Positions 1 to 5,791 are shown, numbered from the stretch's first letter. The stretch: 6,224 nucleotides of DNA from an uncultured Collinsella sp. (GCA_902491915.1 CABUJL010000104.1:1-6224); one strand, 5' to 3'. Notes: generated by a model not told the origin, from the letters alone. Made by a program: numbers and translations.

Positions 1-153
1 GGCGGGTAAATCGAACTCGTTCTTAACGTACGCAACGGTGCGTAACAGTCAGGGGATTCCCGAGACGGTTACCGCTCGCTTGTTCTCTCTTTAGTCTCCG
101 AGGGGTTAAAAAGGCGTCGACAGGGGAATAAGCGCGTTGTGACTATGAGTACC

Positions 154-192
154 GCCCGCCGAGCTATCGCACCCATGCGATACCCGGTGGGC
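154..192 (+). promoter_or_regulatory. Long imperfect hairpin in the leader
   Basis: An inner perfect 7-bp stem (165-171 with 176-182, loop CCCA) is stacked on an outer 7-bp stem (154-160 with 186-192, one G-U pair) across a small internal loop (GAGC opposite CCC). No T-run follows, so it does not look like an intrinsic terminator. It lies just upstream of the candidate -10 box, so it may be an operator-like inverted repeat or the remains of an upstream transcript end. The pairing is read directly from the sequence; the role is inferred. Confidence 0.4.
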
Positions 193-202
193 TCAGGTGC
201 GT

Positions 203-208
203 TAAAAT
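203..208 (+). promoter_or_regulatory. Candidate -10 box for the two-component operon
   Basis: TAAAAT is a fair match to TATAAT and sits 40 bases before the chosen ATG of the response regulator gene. No good -35 hexamer is visible 16-18 bp upstream (that stretch is the arm of the 154-192 hairpin), so if this is the promoter it probably needs an activator. One GCTTGTTCT copy (211-219) would fall around the transcription start. Confidence 0.3.
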
Positions 209-247
209 GAGCTTGTTCTTAGCTAATTGAGACAGGGGGGCCGTGTT

Positions 248-970
248 ATGGCTTCAGATGCAAAAAAGATTCTGCTGGTCGAGGATGAGAAGGCAATCCG
301 TGACGCTGTCGCTGCCTATCTCGAGCGCGAGGGCTATTGGGTTGTGGGCGTGGGCGACGGCCAGTCCGCTATCGAGGAGTTCGAGAAGCATCAGTTCGAC
401 CTGGTCGTGCTCGACCTCATGCTCCCTAAGATTCCCGGCGAGCGCGTTTGCCGCACCATTCGCGACACCTCGGATGTCCCCATCATTATGCTGACGGCCA
501 AGGGCGAGATCGAGGACCGTATTATCGGTCTTGAGCTCGGCGCCGATGACTATCTGATTAAGCCGTTCTCGCCGCGCGAGCTCGTCGCCCGCGTTCGTGC
601 TCTGTTCCGCCGTGCCCATCAGGCCGACGAGCCCGCCGTCGAGGTGCTCGACTTCGGCGATCTGGTCATCGATATCTCGGGCCACAAGATCTTGGTCGAG
701 GGCAAGGAAGTTGATCTGACGGCTTCCGAGTTTAAGCTGCTCACCACGCTTGCCCGCCATCCCGGCCGTGTGTATAACCGCATGGAGCTGGTCGAGAAAG
801 TGCTCGGGTATGACTTTGAGGGCTATGAGCGCACCATCGATAGCCACGTGAAGAATCTTCGCGCCAAGCTGGGCGATGATCCCAAGAAGCCCAAGTGGCT
901 CTACACCGTCCATGGTGTCGGCTATCGCTTCGAGGCTCCGGCCAAGACCGATAAGTCGGACGAGAAATAA
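248..970 (+). CDS. OmpR/PhoB-family two-component response regulator
   Basis: This encodes a 240-residue DNA-binding response regulator that would be phosphorylated by the kinase encoded next to it and then control transcription. Residues 7-122 form a receiver domain: acidic pair E12-D13, phospho-acceptor D56 in VVLDLMLP, conserved T83 in MLTAK and K105 in LIKPF. Residues about 140-232 form a winged-helix output domain of the OmpR type (LTASEFKLL, RTIDSHVKNLRAKLGDD, VHGVGYRFE). Length is normal for the family. I chose ATG 248, seven bases after a G-run (235-240) that can serve as the ribosome site, over the in-frame TTG at 227, which would add seven residues outside the domain and has no Shine-Dalgarno site. 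The kinase gene begins 12 bp after the stop, so the two are almost certainly co-transcribed. Target genes cannot be told from the sequence. Confidence 0.95.
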   Translation: MASDAKKILLVEDEKAIRDAVAAYLEREGYWVVGVGDGQSAIEEFEKHQFDLVVLDLMLPKIPGERVCRTIRDTSDVPIIMLTAKGEIEDRIIGLELGADDYLIKPFSPRELVARVRALFRRAHQADEPAVEVLDFGDLVIDISGHKILVEGKEVDLTASEFKLLTTLARHPGRVYNRMELVEKVLGYDFEGYERTIDSHVKNLRAKLGDDPKKPKWLYTVHGVGYRFEAPAKTDKSDEK

Positions 971-982
971 AGGAAATCACAT

Positions 983-2548
983 ATGACACCTGCGCGCTTT
1001 GAAATCGGGCAAAAGCATAAGCAGGAGAACGAGGCGGGTTCCAAGGCTAGTTGGAACACGCCTCGTTCCGATTCACGGCCGACGATGAGCTATCCCTCGC
1101 GCATGGCCCTGGCCTTTGCCCTGACATCGCTCATGACGGTATTGGTGCTGGTGGGCGTTGTCTCTGTTGTGTGGGGCACGGTCTTTTCGGATTACACACG
1201 CTCCAATATCGTCGAAATCGCAAATTCCGCTGCCGAGAAGTTGGCAACCTCATATGAGGAAAACGGCTCTTGGACCGCGGGAGAACTGCGCACGGTCGCA
1301 ACGTCGAGTTTGGTTTCCGACGATCTGGGTATGCAGGTCGTCAATAAAAAGGGCGTGATCGTTTATGACGATTCCTGGCCCTCGGCAAGCGCCACCGCCG
1401 ATGTACGCGAAAACCAGGCTACGACCGACGACACGAGCGGCAAGAGGGCATCGCATAGCCCGGTCTCGTCTGCTCCAACCGACTCCGATAGCGTTGCTAA
1501 CGTCGAGATTGTAACGTCTTCCGGCGAGCATGTCGGACAGGTAAAGCTGTGGGCCATCGGCTCCGACGCTCTGCTCACCAAGGCGGACTCTGCGTTTAGG
1601 GAGAAGACCTTTAACGCCATGGCCCTCGCCGCGGTTGTTGCAATCTGCATTTCGGTCATTATCGGATCGCTCGTGTCGCGCATGCTCACCAAGCCGATTC
1701 ATCGCATCACCAGTACCGCAAAGCAAATCCGTGACGGCGACCTGTCGGCTCGCACGGGACTGCGCGGTGATGACGAGATCGATCAGCTGGGTGAGACCTT
1801 CGATGAGATGGCCACTTCTCTCGAGAAGGATATGAAACACGAGAAGCGCCTGACCTCAGACGTTGCACACGAGCTTCGCACGCCGCTTATGGCCATGCTC
1901 GCAACGGTCGAGGCCATGCAGGATGGCGTGTATCCCACCGACGATGAGCATTTGGAGACCGTTGCTTCCGAGACGCGTCGCTTGGCTCGTCTGGTGCAGC
2001 AGATGCTCGACCTGTCGCGCATGGAAAACAGCGCGGCTCCGCTCAACCTTGAGCCGGTGGACATGGTTCCTTTCGTGCGTTCCATCGTCAATGCCCAGGA
2101 GCGCCTGTTTGTCGACCGCGATCTGCGCCTGCGTTTTGCGGACGAGACCCAGGGTCACGACGATGTCGTCGAGGCCGATCCCGACATGATCACGCAATGT
2201 GTTATCAACCTCATGAGCAACGCCATGCGCTACACCCCCGAGGGCGGTTGGGTCGTGGTGTCGGTGCTCAGTGACCGCAAGCACGTCAGCATTGCCGTTT
2301 CTGATACCGGTATCGGTATTGCCAAGGACGATCTGTCGCGTATCTTCGGACGATTTTGGCGCGCCGATGCCAGCCGCGCCCGCGAAGCCGGCGGCCTGGG
2401 CGTTGGCCTCGCCGTGACCAAGCAGATCGTCGAGCGTCACCATGGCTACATATCCGTGGAGTCGGAGCTTGGAAAGGGTACGACTTTTACAATTCATCTG
2501 CCCCGCGAGCACACGGCAGACGCGGCATCTACTACAATGGAGCACTAG
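983..2548 (+). CDS. Membrane sensor histidine kinase (HAMP-HisKA-HATPase)
   Basis: This 521-residue transmembrane kinase should autophosphorylate on a histidine and pass the phosphate to the upstream regulator. A polar cytoplasmic N-terminus of about 40 residues precedes the first membrane helix (about 41-66). An extracytoplasmic region (about 67-208) has a Ser/Thr/Asp-rich, probably disordered stretch at about 133-172. The second helix spans about 211-234. HAMP follows (about 235-288), then HisKA with the phospho-acceptor H296 in VAHELRTP, then the ATPase domain with N-box N413, G1 DTGIG (441-445), F-box FGRFW (455-459) and G2 GGLGVGL (470-476). All catalytic motifs are intact. Start ATG 983 follows AAAGGA (969-974) by eight bases; the later in-frame ATG at 1085 lacks a ribosome site. 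The ligand is unknown, since the sensor region matches no domain I recognise. Confidence 0.95.
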   Translation: MTPARFEIGQKHKQENEAGSKASWNTPRSDSRPTMSYPSRMALAFALTSLMTVLVLVGVVSVVWGTVFSDYTRSNIVEIANSAAEKLATSYEENGSWTAGELRTVATSSLVSDDLGMQVVNKKGVIVYDDSWPSASATADVRENQATTDDTSGKRASHSPVSSAPTDSDSVANVEIVTSSGEHVGQVKLWAIGSDALLTKADSAFREKTFNAMALAAVVAICISVIIGSLVSRMLTKPIHRITSTAKQIRDGDLSARTGLRGDDEIDQLGETFDEMATSLEKDMKHEKRLTSDVAHELRTPLMAMLATVEAMQDGVYPTDDEHLETVASETRRLARLVQQMLDLSRMENSAAPLNLEPVDMVPFVRSIVNAQERLFVDRDLRLRFADETQGHDDVVEADPDMITQCVINLMSNAMRYTPEGGWVVVSVLSDRKHVSIAVSDTGIGIAKDDLSRIFGRFWRADASRAREAGGLGVGLAVTKQIVERHHGYISVESELGKGTTFTIHLPREHTADAASTTMEH

Positions 2549-2657
2549 CTTTTCGCTATTCGGTGAAGGAGGGGCCGCGTCCCTGCCGCTCCGAGTTTGC
2601 GAAAACATGCGGGAAAGAACCCGCATTTCTGTCGTATTTAGGTAAGGAGTGACTCAC
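2549..2657 (+). other. Spacer between the kinase gene and purC, with a hairpin
   Basis: This 109-bp gap contains a 7-bp hairpin at 2607-2626 (ATGCGGG, loop AAAGAA, CCCGCAT) followed by TTCTGTCGTATTT, a weak T-rich tail. It may be a partial terminator for the kinase operon or an attenuator before purC. An unused Shine-Dalgarno-like AAGGAGG lies at 2566-2572 with no ATG/GTG/TTG at suitable distance. No clear purC promoter and no recognisable purine riboswitch are seen. Confidence 0.4.
2607..2630 (+). terminator. Weak intrinsic terminator or attenuator hairpin before purC
   Basis: The stem is 2607-2613 with 2620-2626 and the loop is 2614-2619. The tail is interrupted (TTTCTGT) instead of a clean U-run, so termination is probably inefficient. 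Its position after the kinase stop and about 30 bases before the purC start suits the end of one operon or read-through control of the next. Confidence 0.4.
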
Positions 2658-3545
2658 GTGACAACGATGGAGCGTCGTCCGGATTCCCGTGGCAAGGTTC
2701 GTGATATTTACGATGCCGGTGAAAACCTGCTGATGGTCGCCACCGACCGCATTTCTGCGTTTGACTTCATTCTTCCCGACGAGATTCCGTTTAAGGGAGA
2801 GGTACTCAATCGCATCTCGGCATTCTGGTTCGATAAGTTTGCCGACATCGTCCCCAACCATCTCGTTTCCATCGACCCGGCGGATTTCCCCGAGGAGTTT
2901 GCTGAGTATCGTGACTACCTCGCTGGCCGCGCCATGCTGGTTAAGAAGGCCCAGACGATTCCTATCGAGTGCATCGTCCGCGGCTATCTGACCGGTTCGG
3001 GCAAGAAGACCTACGACGAGAACGGCACCGTCTGCGGCATCCAGCTGCCTGAGGGCCTGACCGAGGCTTCCAAGCTTCCTGAGCCGCTGTTCACGCCGTC
3101 CACGAAGGCCGAGATCGGTGACCACGACGAGAACATCTCGTTTGAGCGTTGCTGCGAGATCGTGGGCGAGGACATCGCCACGCAGATTCGTGACCTTTCC
3201 CTCAAGATCTACAAGGCTGCCGCCGAGTACGCCGCGACCCGTGGCATCATCATTGCCGACACCAAGTTCGAGTTTGGTGTTATTGATGGCAAGGTCACGC
3301 TGATCGACGAGTGCCTCACGCCCGACTCCAGCCGTTTCTGGCCTGCTGCCAGCTACGAGGAGGGCAAGATCCAGCCTAGCTACGACAAGCAATTCGTCCG
3401 CAATTGGCTCAAGGCCAACTGGGATATGACGGGGGAGACCCCGCACCTGCCCGCCGAGGTCATCGATGGCACGTCCGAGCGCTATCGCGAGGCCTTCCAG
3501 ATCATCACGGGCTCCCAGTTCACAAGCATGAAGGAGAACGCATAA
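2658..3545 (+). CDS. purC: Phosphoribosylaminoimidazole-succinocarboxamide (SAICAR) synthase
   Basis: This cytoplasmic enzyme of de novo purine synthesis joins CAIR and L-aspartate, using ATP, to give SAICAR. Family motifs are clear: GKVRDIYD near the N-terminus, SAFDFILP, the signature IPIECIVRGYLTGSGK, LPEPLFTPSTKAE, the second signature IADTKFEFG, TPDSSRFWP and YDKQFVRNWL. At 295 residues it matches the longer SAICAR synthase form, as opposed to the roughly 240-residue form of many bacteria. Three in-frame starts are possible: GTG 2649, GTG 2658 and ATG 2667. The ribosome site AAGGAG (2644-2649) overlaps the first and is eight bases before the second, so GTG 2658 is preferred. The stop at 3543-3545 directly abuts the start of the next gene, implying coupled translation. 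No other purine genes are in the window. Confidence 0.96.
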   Translation: MTTMERRPDSRGKVRDIYDAGENLLMVATDRISAFDFILPDEIPFKGEVLNRISAFWFDKFADIVPNHLVSIDPADFPEEFAEYRDYLAGRAMLVKKAQTIPIECIVRGYLTGSGKKTYDENGTVCGIQLPEGLTEASKLPEPLFTPSTKAEIGDHDENISFERCCEIVGEDIATQIRDLSLKIYKAAAEYAATRGIIIADTKFEFGVIDGKVTLIDECLTPDSSRFWPAASYEEGKIQPSYDKQFVRNWLKANWDMTGETPHLPAEVIDGTSERYREAFQIITGSQFTSMKENA

Positions 3546-4121
3546 GTGAGTACCCGTAGCGCCACGAACAAGCGCACGCAATCCCACGAAGTTACCGGGG
3601 TTGCGCGCAAGTCTGCCGCATCTGCTAAGCCCGCCCGCCAAGCAGCGAGCTCCGTTCGCGTCGTGCCGGCTTCGTCTAAGGCACGCCGCAAAGAGCTCGA
3701 GAAGGGCGAGAACCTCGAGGGCCTCTCTAAAGAGGCGAAGCGCGCCCGCAAGGCCAAGCAGCGCGCCAAGGAGGACCGCATCTATACGGTGTCGAATATC
3801 CTCCTCAAGCAGGACGAGGACTACACCAAGCGCCGTCGCATCTGGTGGATTGTGCTCGCCATTGGCATGGTGCTCGTCGTGGCAATTTGGGCCTCGCTGT
3901 ACTTCGCTCCCGCTGGCATGGTGTCCAGCCCTGTCCAGATGGTCGGCATCGTTTTGTCCTATGTCATCATCCTAGGTGACTTTATCTACGACTTCGCTCG
4001 TATTCGTCCCTTGCGCAACATGTACCGCGCGCAGGCCGAGGGCATGTCCGAGAACAAGCTCAACGCTCTTATCGAGCGCGCAGCTGCCGAGGAGGACAAG
4101 AAGGACTCCAAGAAGAAGTAG
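3546..4121 (+). CDS. Small basic protein with two membrane helices, function unknown
   Basis: I do not recognise this 191-residue protein. The first 98 or so residues are rich in Lys, Arg, Ala and Ser and likely cytoplasmic, with a charged, probably helical part at about 44-76. Two hydrophobic segments follow (about 99-121 and 128-150) separated by a short loop, then a charged tail (RIRPLRNMYRAQAEG and a Lys-rich end). The layout suggests a hairpin in the membrane with both ends inside. The general plan recalls small actinobacterial membrane proteins of the DUF3043 kind, but I do not see that family's specific motifs, so no assignment is made. GTG 3546 immediately follows the purC stop, and AAGGAG (3531-3536) inside purC is nine bases upstream, so translation is probably coupled. 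A strong terminator ends the unit at 4152-4182. Confidence 0.85.
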   Translation: MSTRSATNKRTQSHEVTGVARKSAASAKPARQAASSVRVVPASSKARRKELEKGENLEGLSKEAKRARKAKQRAKEDRIYTVSNILLKQDEDYTKRRRIWWIVLAIGMVLVVAIWASLYFAPAGMVSSPVQMVGIVLSYVIILGDFIYDFARIRPLRNMYRAQAEGMSENKLNALIERAAAEEDKKDSKKK

Positions 4122-4124
4122 CGT

Positions 4125-4154
4125 TTGCATACATACTTATCGCTAAGATATAAG
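4125..4154 (+). promoter_or_regulatory. Candidate promoter of the aminopeptidase gene
   Basis: TTGCAT (4125-4130) and TATAAG (4149-4154) are separated by 18 bp, a plausible vegetative promoter. Transcription would start near 4161, inside the sequence that forms the upstream unit's terminator hairpin, so the two signals overlap. No better candidate lies between the terminator and the ATG at 4211. Confidence 0.35.
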
Positions 4155-4182
4155 GCGCGTCGTTTTTGCGGCGCGCCTTTTT
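4152..4182 (+). terminator. Strong intrinsic terminator of the purC unit
   Basis: A GC-rich stem of nine pairs (4154-4162 with 4169-4177, one G-U), extendable by two A-T pairs at its base, closes a TTTTTG loop and is followed by five T residues (4178-4182). It sits 30 bases after the stop codon of the small membrane protein gene. Confidence 0.9.
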
Positions 4183-4210
4183 ACTGTTCTATAGATAGAT
4201 GGAGTGGCAC

Positions 4211-5491
4211 ATGATTCGAGCTGCCCTGACGGTCGAAGAGGCCCTGGAGGGTATGAAGTCCCTGGAGCCCAAGATTAAAAACTATGCGCGCCTGGTTGTC
4301 CGCAAGGGCGTAAACGTTAAGCCCGGCCAGGAAGTCGTCGTTCAGTCTCCGGTTGAGTGCGTGCCGTTTGCGCGCGTGGTGGTCGCGGAGGCCTATGCTG
4401 CCGGCGCCGGCCACGTGACGGTCATCTGGGCCGATGATGCCGTGACGAGGCTTACGTACGAGCATGTCGAGAAAAGCTATTTTGAGCAGACGCCCGAGTG
4501 GAAGCGCCTGCAGCTGGATTCCCTGGCCCAGGACGGTGCCTGCTTTATCTTTATCGAGGGTGCGGACCCCGCCGCCCTTAAGGGCATCGATCCAGCCAAG
4601 CCGGCCGCGGCATCAAAGGCGAGGAATACGCAGTGCAAAGTTTTCCGCCGTGGACTGGATTACAACATCAATCCGTGGTGCATCGCCGGCGCTCCGGTCG
4701 TGGCTTGGGCGCACGAGGTGTTCCCAGGAGACGCCGATGAGGTTGCAATCTATAAACTGTGGAATGCGATTCTGCACACCGCGCGCGCCGATGGCCAGGA
4801 CCCGGAGAGCGACTGGGAACTCCATGACGCCGCATTCGAAAAGAACCTGCGTTTCCTGAACGACAATCGTTTCGACTACTTGCATTACACCGCGGCAAAT
4901 GGAACCGATCTGACGATTGGCATGACGAAGGGTCACGAGTGGGCCGGCGGCAAGGGCAAGACGCCCGATGGACACCCCTTCTTCCCCAACATTCCCACCG
5001 AGGAAGTCTTCACCTCGCCCGATCGCATGCGCGCCGACGGTATCGTGTACTCGGCCATGCCGCTCATCCACCACGGCAATAAAGTCGAAGATTTTTGGAT
5101 TAAGTTCGAGGGCGGCCGCGTGGTGGACTACGACGCCCGCGTGGGCAAGGCAACGCTTGCGAGCATTATTGACACCGATGAAGGTGCCGCTCATCTGGGC
5201 GAGGTCGCGCTCATTTCCAAGAACACTCCGATCCGCGAAAGCGGCGTTCTGTTCTATGACACGCTCTATGACGAGAACGCTAGCTGCCATCTCGCGCTAG
5301 GTGTCGGTTTCCCCGAATGCATCGAGGGTGGGTATGACATGTCCAAGGAGGAGCTCCTGGAGCATGGCGTTAACGTCTCGAGCACGCACGTCGATTTTAT
5401 GATCGGCACGGACGACATCGATATTACGGGCATTACGCCTGATGGACGTGAAGTTGTGATTTTCCAGAACGGCCAATGGAGTTGGGAATAG
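4211..5491 (+). CDS. M29-family (AmpS/PepS/aminopeptidase T-like) metallo-aminopeptidase
   Basis: This 426-residue cytoplasmic peptidase should remove N-terminal residues from peptides using two metal ions, in peptide recycling. An N-terminal domain (NYARLVVRKGVNVKPGQEVVV, about 24-45) precedes the catalytic half. Residues matching the M29 metal ligands are E265 (NIPTEEVFTSP), E331 (LGEVAL), H360 (ASCHLALG), H393 and D395 (STHVDFMIG). Their spacing (66, 29, 33, 2) equals my recollection of the aminopeptidase T/II set E250, E316, H345, H378, D380. The position matching the conserved Tyr352 is F367 here. Length is close to the usual 410 or so. ATG 4211 is chosen because GGAG (4201-4204) lies six bases upstream; the in-frame ATG 4199 has no ribosome site. 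The gene appears monocistronic and its 3' end carries the tRNA promoter. Substrate preference is unknown. Confidence 0.92.
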   Translation: MIRAALTVEEALEGMKSLEPKIKNYARLVVRKGVNVKPGQEVVVQSPVECVPFARVVVAEAYAAGAGHVTVIWADDAVTRLTYEHVEKSYFEQTPEWKRLQLDSLAQDGACFIFIEGADPAALKGIDPAKPAAASKARNTQCKVFRRGLDYNINPWCIAGAPVVAWAHEVFPGDADEVAIYKLWNAILHTARADGQDPESDWELHDAAFEKNLRFLNDNRFDYLHYTAANGTDLTIGMTKGHEWAGGKGKTPDGHPFFPNIPTEEVFTSPDRMRADGIVYSAMPLIHHGNKVEDFWIKFEGGRVVDYDARVGKATLASIIDTDEGAAHLGEVALISKNTPIRESGVLFYDTLYDENASCHLALGVGFPECIEGGYDMSKEELLEHGVNVSSTHVDFMIGTDDIDITGITPDGREVVIFQNGQWSWE

Positions 5492-5510
5492 TCCCAGACC
5501 GTGGTACAAT
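5482..5510 (+). promoter_or_regulatory. Promoter of tRNA-Lys
   Basis: TTGGGA (5482-5487) and TACAAT (5505-5510) are spaced by exactly 17 bp, and TGG before the -10 box (5502-5504) gives an extended -10. Transcription would begin near 5517, only a few bases before the mature tRNA end at 5520. The -35 box overlaps the last codons of the aminopeptidase gene. Confidence 0.8.
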
Positions 5511-5519
5511 GCCACCCGC

Positions 5520-5592
5520 GGGCCGTTAGCTCAGCTGGCAGAGCAGGGGACTTTTAATCCCAAGGTCCAGGGTTCGAACCCCTGACGGCCCA
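5520..5592 (+). tRNA. tRNA-Lys (anticodon UUU)
   Basis: A complete 73-nt cloverleaf is visible. The acceptor stem GGGCCGT (5520-5526) pairs with ACGGCCC (5585-5591), with discriminator A at 5592. The D arm is GCTC/GAGC (5529-5544). The anticodon arm at 5546-5562 has loop CTTTTAA and anticodon TTT at 5553-5555. The T arm is CAGGG-TTCGAAC-CCCTG (5568-5584). The 3' CCA is not encoded: CCC follows the discriminator, so CCA must be added enzymatically. The first anticodon-stem pair (5546 with 5562) is G opposite A, a mismatch. The tRNA decodes AAA (and AAG by wobble). Confidence 0.97.
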
Positions 5593-5600
5593 CCCAAAGA
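5576..5600 (+). repeat. Direct repeat, copy 1: tRNA-Lys 3' end plus 8-nt flank
   Basis: This copy spans the last part of the T arm, the acceptor 3' strand, the discriminator and eight bases of flank (CCCAAAGA). It matches 5755-5779 at 24 of 25 positions; the only difference is T5583 against C5762. A duplicated tRNA 3' end is the usual footprint of tRNA-targeting site-specific integration, but no integrase gene is in the window. Confidence 0.85.
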
Positions 5601-5607
5601 TTGTTGA

Positions 5608-5637
5608 GACGGTCAACTTCGGTTGGCCGTCTTTTTT
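5608..5637 (+). terminator. Intrinsic terminator after tRNA-Lys
   Basis: A 10-bp stem (GACGGTCAAC 5608-5617 with GTTGGCCGTC 5622-5631, one T-G wobble) closes a TTCG tetraloop and is followed by six T residues (5632-5637). This ends the tRNA transcript about 15 bases after the mature 3' end, so anything further downstream needs its own promoter or read-through. Confidence 0.92.
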
Positions 5638-5640
5638 GTT

Positions 5641-5779
5641 GCCGGTGCACGGGTTCGAACCCGTCGGGGCGCGGAGCTAAGTAAACGCGTGAGCGTTTGC
5701 CAGCGCAGCGCGCAAGGCGCGAAAGCGCCGCAGCGGCCGCCTGCGAAGCAGGCTGAACCCCCGACGGCCCACCCAAAGA
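5641..5779 (+). repeat. Hairpin-rich palindromic element or structured RNA candidate
   Basis: This non-coding stretch can fold as a closed multi-arm structure. CCGTCGGGG (5661-5669) pairs with CCCCGACGG (5759-5767). Inside are three hairpins: 5681-5700 (8 bp, GTGA loop), 5716-5729 (GGCGC, GAAA loop) and 5739-5753 (GCCTGC, three-base GAA loop). GTGA and GAAA fit the stable GNRA tetraloop class. Just to the left, 5649-5664 is a perfect 16-nt palindrome resembling a tRNA T arm (GGGTTCGAACCC), which competes with the closing stem. No homologous RNA family is recognised. It could be a dispersed palindromic repeat, a small RNA, or the scar of an element inserted in a duplicated tRNA end. Confidence 0.55.
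5755..5779 (+). repeat. Direct repeat, copy 2: displaced tRNA 3'-end copy (possible att site)
   Basis: This second copy of the tRNA-Lys 3' end lies 179 bp downstream of the first (24/25 identity). It is not part of a complete tRNA, because no matching 5' half precedes it. Its left part also forms one arm of the 9-bp closing stem of the hairpin cluster (5759-5767). Its last bases run into the ribosome site of the downstream traX gene. It may be an attachment-site remnant or the edge of a repeat element. Confidence 0.8.
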
Positions 5780-5791
5780 AAGGAAAACGAA

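Larger units (their letters stand above)
1..247. other. Gene-free leader upstream of the two-component operon
   Basis: No convincing coding region is visible here on either strand. The stretch holds a small inverted repeat at 29-44 (TACGCA, four-base loop, TGCGTA), a long imperfect hairpin at 154-192, three copies of a C(T/C)TGTTCT-like or CTCGTTCT motif at 16-23, 79-86 and 212-219, and an AT-rich TAAAAT at 203-208. It is probably the regulatory region of the response regulator gene and may include the 3' flank of an upstream gene outside the window. Confidence 0.5.

Noticed and set aside
227..247. TTG start for the response regulator
   Set aside because: No ribosome site upstream and the seven added residues precede a normal receiver domain start; ATG 248 fits better.
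254..913. Minus-strand frame (219 codons) opposite the response regulator
   Set aside because: Antisense shadow of the receiver and winged-helix coding region.
1856..2626. Minus-strand frame (256 codons) opposite the kinase gene
   Set aside because: Antisense shadow of the HisKA/HATPase coding region; no ribosome site or recognisable domain.
2549..2657. Purine riboswitch controlling purC
   Set aside because: The 109-bp spacer does not show the three-way junction or conserved loop bases of the purine aptamer; only one simple hairpin is visible.
2556..3641. Long minus-strand frame (361 codons) opposite purC
   Set aside because: Antisense shadow of a strongly conserved gene in GC-rich DNA; the product resembles no known family.
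4613..5290. Minus-strand frame (225 codons) opposite the aminopeptidase
   Set aside because: Antisense shadow; the sense strand carries all catalytic motifs of M29.
5644..5772. A second, intron-split tRNA
   Set aside because: Only T-arm and acceptor 3' pieces are present; no D arm, anticodon arm or 5' acceptor strand can be found.
5531..5776. Minus-strand reading frame of 81 codons across the tRNA and hairpin region
   Set aside because: It reads through tRNA-Lys in antisense (GRQGFEPWTLG is a well-known artefact of translated tRNA genes) and has no coding support.
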